From Pseudisothecium myosuroides (Eukaryota; Streptophyta; Bryopsida; Hypnales; Lembophyllaceae): a DNA stretch of 64,000 bases. Positions 31,291-39,986 of this stretch are shown here, one piece after another. Position 1 is the stretch's first letter. Each line of letters opens with the position of its first letter. Below the pieces are notes generated by a model that ran no database searches, had not been told where the DNA came from, and was given only the letters and a program-made list of their open reading frames with translations. A program made the translations under genes and the position numbers. The stretch spans positions 47,778,264 to 47,842,263 of the forward strand of contig OX637289.1 in NCBI GenBank assembly GCA_951799445.1, read 5' to 3'.

Positions 31291-34200
31291 ATGGCTACTA
31301 GTGAAGGAGACGGCGTGAGGGTCATTGACAAGTTCAATGGAGACAACTTTGGACTTTGGAAGTTCAAGATGGAGATGATCTTGGCCGAGAAGGACTTGTG
31401 GGAGATTGTGGAGGGCACCGAGACACCTCCTTCATCCGATGCCGATGCCGATGTAAAAGCCAAGAAGTCCTATGATAGGAGGGTCAAGAAGGCCTTCTCC
31501 GTGATTGCTTGCAATCTTGCAGATAGGCAACTTGCACATGTTCGAGCATGCAAGGGACCAGCAGAGGCATGGCAAGTTCTTTGCAACATCCATGAAACAA
31601 AGAGCTTGTCCAACATGCTCTTTCTTCGACGCAAGTTCTTCACCTGCAAGATGCAAGAGGGCGAGGACATGCTAGACCACATCAACAAGGTCAAGGCACT
31701 TGCGGACCAACTGGCTTGTTTGGAGGTGCCCGTGACGGATGGAGATATTGTCATGACTCTCCTTGAGAGTTTGCCGCCTTCGTATGAGTATCTCATCACC
31801 GCTTTGGAGACAAGACCCATGGAGGAGCTCACGCTTGCTTTCATTACAGCAAGGTTGATGCATGAGGTGTCCAAGAGGAAGGAGAATGAGACCCAAGACG
31901 GAGGGGCAGCTCTTCTCTCACGATATGGCCAAGGAGGGACCTCACAACATCGGAAGGAGACACGCACGTGCTACAATTGTGGGAAGCCCGGTCACCTTGC
32001 AAGATATTGTAAGCAACCCAAGAAGGAGAGTGCTAACAAGGCTAGTGTGAAGGAGGAGGAAGATGAGTTTGCATTTGCGGCTAATGATGGATATGATAAC
32101 ACCAACATGTTCCATTGGATCATTGACTCGGGTGCTACTCAACACATGACCCCGTATAGGCAAGCTTTCCTCACGTATGAGACTATTAGCAACCGCAAGG
32201 TGTTTTTGGGTGACAATGGTGTGGTGGATGCCATTGGCATGGGTTGCATTGTGGTGGAGGTGGAGGTGAAGGGCCAAATGAGGCGAATTCGCATCCAAGA
32301 TGCATTGCATGTGCCCAAGTTGCATGCCAATTTGCTCTCCGTGAGCAAGTTGGTTTCACAAGATTTGAAGGTGCAATTCAACAACAAGGGTTGTGTTTTG
32401 GGTGCACCCAATGGAGAAATGATTGTCACCGCACCGAGAGAAGGCAATTTGTACCAACTCAGGTTCAAAACGGTGAATGGTACCAGCATGGCGTGTGTGG
32501 CACAAGGAGCACTTCACCAACAGTCTTTGGAGCTATGGCACAAGAGATTAGGCCACCTCAATGTGAAGAGTGTGCAGAGCCTTCAAGGCATGGTGGGTGG
32601 CATGCAAGTGATAAAGAGCTCGGGCGACCTTACATGTGAGGCTTGCATTGAAGGCAAGCAAGCCAGGAAACCATTTCCAAGTGATGGAGCGACAAGGGCA
32701 ACGAAGGTGTTGGAGATTGTGCACTCCGATGTATGCGGCCCAATGAGGACTACTTCCATGGGTGGCGCAAGGTATTTCTTGACTTTCATTGATGACTTCT
32801 CGAGGAAGATTTGGGTGTTCATGCTCAAGTGCAAGAGTGATGTTTTTGAGAGGTTCAAGGCATGGAAGGCCCTTGTGGAGAATGAATCGGGGCGGAAAGT
32901 GATGGTGTTGAGATCGGACAACGGAGGGGAATACATGTCCAAGGCCTTTGAGACCTTCATGAGGGACCATGGCATTCAACATCAAACTTCGGCCCCTTAT
33001 TCACCACAACAAAATGGTGTGGTGGAGCGTGCCAACCGCACACTTGTGGAGATGGCACGGGCCATGTTGCATGCCCAAGGCCTCACGTATGATCTTTGGG
33101 CGGAGGCCGTATCCAATGCGGCATACACACGCAATAGGTGTCCCACAATTGCGGTAGCATCTATGACACCACAAGAAGCATGGAGCAAGAAGAGGCCAAA
33201 CCTTGGTCACATGCGCATTTTTGGATGCGTTGCATATGCCTTGGATTTGAGCCCACAACGCTCTAAGCTTGATGCCAAGGGCACTAAGTGCTTGTTTTTG
33301 GGCTATTGTGAGGGCTCCAAAGCCTACCGGCTTATGTGTTTGGAGTCGAAGAAGATCATCAAGAGTCGAGATGTCACCTTCGTTGAGGAGAAGCAAGGGG
33401 TGTCTACGACTTTGGAGATGTGTCCAAGTGGGAGCAATGGAGGACTAGAGCTTGAGGTGGACAAATCTCCAACCATCCAGGCTTTGCCGAAAGAGGATGG
33501 AGACCAAGAAGAGACACCACCAACACCCAAGGAGAAGTCTACCACATCCTCCAGTTGGGCACCAAGCGAAGATGATGGAGAAGGAGATGTTTCTCAAGAA
33601 CCAAGATATCCTACAAGGGAGCGTAGGCCGCTTGGAGAATGGTGGATGAACCACATTTTGCCTCAAGAGCAAGTGGAACATGCCAATGTGGCATATGCAA
33701 GAGATCCACGCAATGTTGGGGAAGCCATGAAGAGTCTAGATGCAAGCAAGTGGGAGCAAGCCATGCAAGAGGAGTATGCCTCACTTATGAGCAAAGGTAC
33801 TTGGGAACTCTCTCCGCTTCCTTCCGATCGTGCAAGTGTTGGATGCAAGTGGGTGTTTTGCACCAAGAGAGACGCCTTGGGCCACATTGTGCGCTACAAG
33901 GCGAGATTGGTGGCCAAGGGGTATTCCCAAGTAGAAGGGGTGGACTTCAATGAGACCTTTGCTCCCGTGGCCAAGTTTTGCACCATTCGATGCGTGACGG
34001 CGATAGGGGCAGCCATGGACTTGGAGATGCACCAAATGGACGTCATCACGGCGTTTCTCAATCCAAACCTCGAGGAGGTGATCTACATGGACCAGCCAAA
34101 GGGCTTTGTTCAAGAAGGACGAGAACACCTCAAGTGTAAGCTTAAGAAGGCCATCTACGGGTTGAGGCAGTCCGGAAGAGCATGGTACATGGATATTGAT

Positions 34201-35298
34201 GCATTGTTTGCAAGGGAAGGCTACACAAGGAGTGATGCGGACCACTCTCTCTACATCAAGCAAACAAGTGCGTACTTGGTGATTGTCATTGTCTATGTGG
34301 ATGACTTGATCATCATGACCAACACCATCAACAAAATGGAGGAGGTGAAGACCATGTTGAAGAGCCAATATGATATGAGTGATCTTGGAGAGCTACACTA
34401 TTGCCTTGGTGTGGAGTTTACAAGGCAAAGGGCTGCCCGCACCATCACCATGAGCCAAAGCAAGTACATTGGGGAGGTGTTGAAGCGCTTCAACATGGAG
34501 GGGTGCAAATCCATTGGCACTCCTCTTGATGTGAAGGAGAAGATGACAAAGCTCACAGATGAGGAGTTTGAAGGTATCAAGGCAGAAATGCAAGATGTGC
34601 CATACAAAGCCGCGGTGGGGAGCTTGATGTATGCGATGGTGGCCACAAGGCCTGACCTTGCATTTGCCATGAGTGTGGTGAGCCAACATATGTCCAAAAG
34701 CGGGCCCAAACATTGGGCAGCGGTCAAGAGAATCATGCGGTACCTTCAAGGTACATTGGAGGCAAAATTAGTTCTTGGAGGCAAGAGCCTTGCATTGGTG
34801 GGCTTTTGTGATGCCGATTGGGCCGGAGATGCAAGTGATAGGAGGTCGACAACGGGCTATGTGTTTATGCTTGGAGGCGGTGCCATCTCGTGGAATTCCA
34901 AGAAACAACCCACCGTTGCCTTGTCTACTACCGAGGCAGAGTACATGGCCATTAGCCAATGCACGAGGGAGGCCATATGGCTAAGGCAACTCATGAGTGA
35001 TGTTGGACTTGAGCAAGAGAAGAGCACACGTATCATGTGTGACAACCAAGGCGCCATTGCCTTGGTGAAGAATCCAATTCATCACTCTCGAAGCAAACAC
35101 ATTGACATTCAACACCATTTCATTCGTGAGAAAGTTGAAAGTGATGTGATTGAGATGAGGTATGTTCCTACAGAGCGCATGGTGGCAGATGTGCTTACGA
35201 AGTCGCTTGGGAAGCCTCGACATGAAGATCTTCGTAAGGAGATGGGTTTGACATTGTTTGTCAACAAACAAAGTGGGAGTGTTGAAGGAAGTGCGTAG
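31291..35298 (+). CDS. Copia gag-pol polyprotein, element I (all motifs intact)
   Basis: 1335-residue single ORF. Gag about 1-250 with CCHC knuckle C227, C230, H235, C240; aspartic protease D279-S-G-A-T; GAG-pre-integrase HHCC region ending C449 and C452; integrase D480, D543, E579; a Pro/Ser/Glu-rich linker about 710-775; RT from about 850 with D917 and Y1002-V-D-D; RNase H with D1176, the TEAEY glutamates near 1215-1217 and D1251; the ADVLTK tail. The start is set by the conserved ACCATGGC context just after the array. The ORF crosses the polypurine tract and stops at 3' LTR bases 17-19. Every catalytic residue I can check is present, so this copy may be autonomous. Confidence 0.97.
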   Translation: MATSEGDGVRVIDKFNGDNFGLWKFKMEMILAEKDLWEIVEGTETPPSSDADADVKAKKSYDRRVKKAFSVIACNLADRQLAHVRACKGPAEAWQVLCNIHETKSLSNMLFLRRKFFTCKMQEGEDMLDHINKVKALADQLACLEVPVTDGDIVMTLLESLPPSYEYLITALETRPMEELTLAFITARLMHEVSKRKENETQDGGAALLSRYGQGGTSQHRKETRTCYNCGKPGHLARYCKQPKKESANKASVKEEEDEFAFAANDGYDNTNMFHWIIDSGATQHMTPYRQAFLTYETISNRKVFLGDNGVVDAIGMGCIVVEVEVKGQMRRIRIQDALHVPKLHANLLSVSKLVSQDLKVQFNNKGCVLGAPNGEMIVTAPREGNLYQLRFKTVNGTSMACVAQGALHQQSLELWHKRLGHLNVKSVQSLQGMVGGMQVIKSSGDLTCEACIEGKQARKPFPSDGATRATKVLEIVHSDVCGPMRTTSMGGARYFLTFIDDFSRKIWVFMLKCKSDVFERFKAWKALVENESGRKVMVLRSDNGGEYMSKAFETFMRDHGIQHQTSAPYSPQQNGVVERANRTLVEMARAMLHAQGLTYDLWAEAVSNAAYTRNRCPTIAVASMTPQEAWSKKRPNLGHMRIFGCVAYALDLSPQRSKLDAKGTKCLFLGYCEGSKAYRLMCLESKKIIKSRDVTFVEEKQGVSTTLEMCPSGSNGGLELEVDKSPTIQALPKEDGDQEETPPTPKEKSTTSSSWAPSEDDGEGDVSQEPRYPTRERRPLGEWWMNHILPQEQVEHANVAYARDPRNVGEAMKSLDASKWEQAMQEEYASLMSKGTWELSPLPSDRASVGCKWVFCTKRDALGHIVRYKARLVAKGYSQVEGVDFNETFAPVAKFCTIRCVTAIGAAMDLEMHQMDVITAFLNPNLEEVIYMDQPKGFVQEGREHLKCKLKKAIYGLRQSGRAWYMDIDALFAREGYTRSDADHSLYIKQTSAYLVIVIVYVDDLIIMTNTINKMEEVKTMLKSQYDMSDLGELHYCLGVEFTRQRAARTITMSQSKYIGEVLKRFNMEGCKSIGTPLDVKEKMTKLTDEEFEGIKAEMQDVPYKAAVGSLMYAMVATRPDLAFAMSVVSQHMSKSGPKHWAAVKRIMRYLQGTLEAKLVLGGKSLALVGFCDADWAGDASDRRSTTGYVFMLGGGAISWNSKKQPTVALSTTEAEYMAISQCTREAIWLRQLMSDVGLEQEKSTRIMCDNQGAIALVKNPIHHSRSKHIDIQHHFIREKVESDVIEMRYVPTERMVADVLTKSLGKPRHEDLRKEMGLTLFVNKQSGSVEGSA

Positions 35299-35589
35299 TA
35301 TGGATTAGATGGCTTATAGGAGCTCCTAGTATAGTCTAACCTTAGTTGGATGTTGTAGGAGCTCATACGATGGGCTGACCTTAGTAAGGAGTTGTTTGTA
35401 GTCAAACCAATGTGCATTTAGAGAGGGCAGCCCTTGTAGAGGTGATATAACCCATATGGTTAGTCATGCCACTTGGTGGTAGAGTAGTATAAGAGATCAG
35501 CCCTTGCATGGGCTTGATACCCCTTTCCCAACCTTGTTTGTGATACCCCTTCATTGGAATACATTACCTTGGTGTTCTTTTCTTCAATA
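35280..35589 (+). repeat. 3' LTR of element I
   Basis: 310 bp, TGTTGAAG...CTTCAATA, preceded by AAAGTGGGAG and followed by the TTCCG duplication. Confidence 0.96.
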
Positions 35590-35944
35590 TTCCGATCGTG
35601 CAAGTGTTGGATGCAAGTGGGTGTTTTGCACCAAGAGAGACGCCTTGGGCCACATTGTGCGCTACAAGGCGAGATTGGTGGCCAAGGGGTATTCCCAAGT
35701 AGAAGGGGTGGACTTCAATGAGACCTTTGCTCCCGTGGCCAAGTTTTGCACCATTCGATGCGTGACGGCGATAGGGGCAGCCATGGACTTGGAGATGCAC
35801 CAAATGGACGTTCCTATAGAGCGCATGGTGGCAGATGTGCTTACGAAGTCGCTTGGGAAGCCTCGACATGAAGATCTTCGTAAGGAGATGGGTTTGACAT
35901 TGTTTGTCAACAAACAAAGTGGGAGTGTTGAAGGAAGTGCGTAG
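35590..35944 (+). pseudogene. 3' part of gag-pol of element A with in-frame deletion
   Basis: Resumes at SDRASVGCKW. At 35812 it jumps from HQMDV straight to PIERMVADVLTK, losing about 376 codons (the YVDD box and most of RNase H) while keeping the frame. It ends in the 3' LTR at 35944. Confidence 0.9.
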
Positions 35945-36235
35945 TATGGATTAGATGGCTTATAGGAGCTCCTAGTATAGTCTAACCTTAGTTGGATGTT
36001 GTAGGAGCTCATACGATGGGCTGACCTTAGTTAGGAGTTGTTTGTAGTCAAACCAATGTGCATTTAGAGAGGGCAGCCCTTGTAGAGGTGATATAACCCA
36101 TATGGTTAGTCATGCCACTTGGTGGTAGAGTAGTATAAGAGATCAGCCCTTGCATGGGCTTGATACCCCTTTCCCAACCTTGTTTGTGATACCCCTTCAT
36201 TGGAATACATTACCTTGGTGTTCTTTTCTTCAAAA
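35926..36235 (+). repeat. 3' LTR of element A (AA type)
   Basis: 310 bp ending CTTCAAAA and followed by GAACC, which is RT sequence of remnant N. Confidence 0.95.
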
Positions 36236-36965
36236 GAACCAAAGCAAGTACATTGGGGATGTGTTGAAGCGCTTCAACATGGAGGGGTACAAATCCATTG
36301 GCTTCCTCTTGATGTGAAGGAGAAGATGGCAAAGCTCACAAATGAGGAGTTTGAAGGTATCAAGGCAGAAATGCAAGATGTGCCATACAAAGCCGCGGTG
36401 GGGAGCTTGATGTATGCGATGGTGGCCACGAGGCCTGACCTTGCATTTGCCATGAGTGTGGTGAGCCAACATATGTCCAAAAGCGGTCCCAAACATTGGG
36501 CAGCGGTCAAGAGAATCATGCGGTACCTTCAAGGTACATTGGAGGCGAAATTAGTTCTTGGAGGCAAGAGCCTTGCATTGGTGGGCTTTTGTGATGCCGA
36601 TTGAGCCGGAGATGCAAGTGATAGGAGGTCGACAACGGGCTATGTGTTTATGCTTGGAGGCGGTGCCATCTCGTGGAATTCCAAGAAACAACCCACCGTT
36701 GCCTTGTCTACTACCGACGCAGAGAACATGGCCATTAGCCAATGCACGAGGGAGGCCATATGGCTAAGGCAACTCATGAGTGATGTTAGACTTGAGCAAG
36801 AGAAGAGCACACGTATCATGTGTGACAACCAAGGCGCCATTGCCTTGGTGAAGAATCTAATTCATCACTCTTGAAGCAAACACATTGACATTCAACACCA
36901 TTTCATTCGTGAGAAAGTTGAAAGTGATGTGAGTGAGATGAGGTATGTTCCTACAGAGTGCATGG
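36236..36965 (+). pseudogene. Copia remnant N (late RT and RNase H)
   Basis: Plus-strand internal sequence from (G)AACCAAAGCAAGTACATTGG through the GTPLD, GFCDAD and TEAEY-like regions to ERMV. It contains a frameshift near 36303, a stop at 36602 and TDAEN in place of TEAEY. It joins its LTR (36966) with loss of the last about 130 bp of coding sequence and the polypurine tract. Confidence 0.9.
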
Positions 36966-37095
36966 TGTTGAAGGAAGTGCGTAGTATGGATTAGATGGCT
37001 TATAGGAGCTCCTAGTATATTCTAACCCTAGTTGGATGTTGTAGGAGCTCATACGATGGGCTGACCTTAGTTAGGAGTTGTTTGTAGTCAAATTA
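36966..37095 (+). repeat. Left part of a split LTR (positions 1-130)
   Basis: 130 bp that ends GTCAAATTA where the consensus is GTCAAACCA. The 5-bp AATTA is also the first 5 bp of the LTR tail at 13386, as expected for the two halves of one LTR split by an insertion. Confidence 0.88.
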
Positions 37096-37405
37096 TTTTG
37101 AAGAAAAGAACACCAAGGTAATGTATTCCAATGAAGGGGTATCACAAACAAGGTTGGGAAAGGGGTATCAAGCCCATGCAAGGGCTGATCTCTTATACTA
37201 CTCTACCACCAAGTAGCATGACTAACCATATGGGTTATATCACCTCTACAAGGGCTGCCCTCTCTAAATGCACATTGGTTTGACTACAAACAACTCCTAA
37301 CTAAGGTCAGCCCATCGTATGAGCTCCTACAACATCCAACTAAGGTTAGACTATACTAGGAGCTCCTATAAGCCATCTAATCCATACTACGCACTTCCTT
37401 CAACA
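37096..37405 (-). repeat. 3' LTR of element M
   Basis: 310 bp, beginning TTTTGAAG on the plus strand. It has AATTA on its left and differs at about two positions from the 5' LTR at 13076-13385. Confidence 0.94.
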
Positions 37406-39783
37406 CTCCCACTTTGTTTGTTGACAAACAATGTCAAACCCATCTCCTTACGAAGATCTTCATGTCGAGGCTTCCCAAGCGACTTCGTAAGCACATCTGC
37501 CACCATGCGCTCTGTAGGAACATACCTCATCTCAATCACATCACTTTCAACTTTCTCACGAATGAAATGGTGTTGAATGTCAATGTGTTTGCTTCGAGAG
37601 TGATGAATTGGATTCTTCACCAAGGCAATGGCGCCTTGGTTGTCACACATGATACGTGTGCTCTTCTCTTGCTCAAGTCCAACATCACTCATGAGTTGCC
37701 TTAGCCATATGGCCTCCCTCGTGCATTGGCTAATGGCCATGTACTCTGCCTCGGTAGTAGATAAGGCAACGGTGGGTTGTTTCTTGGAATTCCACGAGAT
37801 GGCACCGCCTCCAAGCATAAACACATAGCCCGTTGTCGACCTCCTATCACTTGCATCTCCGGCCCAATCGGCATCACAAAAGCCCACCAATGCAAGGCTC
37901 TTGCCTCCAAGAACTAATTTTGCCTCTAATGTACCTTGAAGGTACCGCATGATTCTCTTGACCGCTGCCCAATGTTTGGGACCGCTTTTGGACATATGTT
38001 GGCTCACCACACTCATGGCAAATGCAAGGTCAGGCCTTGTGGCCACCATCGCATACATCAAGCTCCCCACCGCGGCTTTGTATGGCACATCTTGCATTTC
38101 TGCCTTGATACCTTCAAACTCCTCATCTGTGAGCTTGGCCATCTTCTCCTTCACATCAAGAGGAGTGCCAATGGATTTGCACCCCTCCATGTTGAAGCGC
38201 TTCAACACCTCCCCAATGTACTTGCTTTGGCTCATGGTGATGGTGCGGGCAACCCTTTGCCTTGTAAACTCCACACCAAGGCAATAGTGTAGCTCTCCAA
38301 GATCACTCATATCATATTGGCTCTTCAACATGGTCTTCACCTCCTCCATTTTGCCCATGGTGTTGGTCATGATGATCAAGTCATCCACATAGACAATGAC
38401 AATCACCAAATACGCACTTGTTTGCTTGATGTAGAGAGAGTGGTCCGCATCACTCCTTGTGTAGCCTTCCCTTGCAAACAATGCATCAATATCCATGTAC
38501 CATGCTCTTCCGGACTGCCTCAACCCGTAGATGGCCTTCTTAAGCTTACACTTGAGGTGTTCTCGTCCTTCTTGAACAAAGCCCTTTGGCTGGTCCATGT
38601 AGATCACCTCCTCAAGGTTTGGATTGAGAAACGCCGTGATGACGTCCATTTGGTGCATCTCCAAGTCCATGGCTGCCCCTATCGCCGTCACGCATCGAAT
38701 GGTGCAAAACTTGGCCACGGGAGCAAAGGTCTCATTGAAGTCCACCCCTTCTACTTGGGAATACCCCTTGGCCACCAATCTCGCCTTGTAGCGCACAATG
38801 TGGCCCAAGGCGTCTCTCTTGGTGCAAAACACCCACTTGCATCCAACACTTGCACGATCGGAAGGAAGCGGAGAGAGTTCCCAAGTCCCTTTGCTCATAA
38901 GTGAGGCATACTCCTCTTGCATGGCTTGCTCCCACTTGCTTGCATCTAGACTCTTCATGGCTTCCCCAACATTGCGTGGATCTCTTGCATATGCCACATT
39001 GGCATGTTCCACTTGCTCTTGAGGCAAAATGTGGTTCATCCACCATTCTCCAAGCGGCCTACGCTCCCTTGTAGGATATCTTGGTTCTTGAGAAACATCT
39101 CCTTCTCCATGATCTTCGCTTGGTGCCCAACTGGAGGATGTGGTAGACTTCTCCTTGGGTGTTGGTGGTGTCTCTTCTTGGTCTCCATCCTCTTTCGGCA
39201 AAGCTTGGATGGTTGGAGATTTGTCCACCTCAAGCTCTAGTCCTCCATTGCTCCCACTTGGACACATCTCCAAAGTCGTAGACACCCCTTGCTTCTCCTC
39301 AACAAAGGTGACATCTCGACTCTTGATGATCTTCTTCGACTCCAAACACATAAGCCGGTAGGCTTTGGAGCCCTCACAATAGCCCAAAAACAAGCACTTA
39401 GTGCCCTTGGCATCAAGCTTAGAGCGTTGTGGGCTCAAATCCAAGGCATATGCAACGCATCCAAAAATGCGCATGTGACCAAGGTTTGGCCTCTTCCCGC
39501 TCCATGCTTCTTGTGGTGTCATAGATGCTACCACAATTGTGGGACACCTATTGCGTGTGTATGCCGCATTGGATACGGCCTCCGCCCAAAGATCATACAT
39601 GAGGCCTTGGGCATGCAACATGGCTCGTGCCATCTCCACAAGTGTGCGGTTGGCACGCTCCGCCACACCATTTTGTTGTGGAGTATAAGGGGCCGAAGTT
39701 TGATGTTGAATGCCATGGTCCCTCATGAAGGTCTCAAAGGCCTTGGACATGTATTCCCCTCCGTTGTCCGATCTCAACACCAT
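37387..39783 (-). pseudogene. Truncated gag-pol of element M (integrase to RNase H)
   Basis: Open frame with integrase D543/E579-equivalent residues, RT QMDVITAFL and YVDD, and the RNase H motifs. It ends in the 3' LTR. It lacks the N-terminal approximately 538 residues because the element is truncated. Confidence 0.88.
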
Positions 39784-39786
39784 CCC

Positions 39787-39986
39787 NNNNNNNNNNNNNN
39801 NNNNNNNNNNNNNNNNNNNNNNNNNNNNNNNNNNNNNNNNNNNNNNNNNNNNNNNNNNNNNNNNNNNNNNNNNNNNNNNNNNNNNNNNNNNNNNNNNNNN
39901 NNNNNNNNNNNNNNNNNNNNNNNNNNNNNNNNNNNNNNNNNNNNNNNNNNNNNNNNNNNNNNNNNNNNNNNNNNNNNNNNNNNNNN
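39787..39986. other. Assembly gap (200 N)
   Basis: Exactly 200 unknown bases, a typical placeholder size. The sequence after it repeats 2.5 kb of the sequence before it. Confidence 0.99.

Larger units (their letters stand above)
30027..35589 (+). mobile_element. Copia element I, intact and young, nested in A
   Basis: 5563-bp complete element with both LTRs, primer site, array, full ORF and polypurine tract. The TTCCG duplications at 30022-30026 and 35590-35594 match exactly, and removing the element rejoins the RT region of element A in frame. The LTRs differ at only about 2 of 310 positions. Confidence 0.97.
26017..36235 (+). mobile_element. Copia element A, hosting nested element I
   Basis: 5' LTR 26017-26326, leader array, gag-pol interrupted at 30026 by element I, the remaining coding part 35590-35925 with a large in-frame deletion, and 3' LTR 35926-36235. 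The LTR ends differ (TA at the 5' copy, AA at the 3' copy) and the flanks GATAA and GAACC do not match, so A is probably recombinant. Confidence 0.92.
37096..39786 (-). mobile_element. Copia element M, 5'-truncated, first copy before gap
   Basis: 3' LTR 37096-37405 (AA type), polypurine tract, then the coding region from RNase H back to the integrase LRSDNGGE motif, where sequence stops at the run of N. The protein frame 37387-39783 (about 798 residues) is open with YVDD and the RNase H motifs intact. Gag, protease, leader and 5' LTR are absent. Confidence 0.9.
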
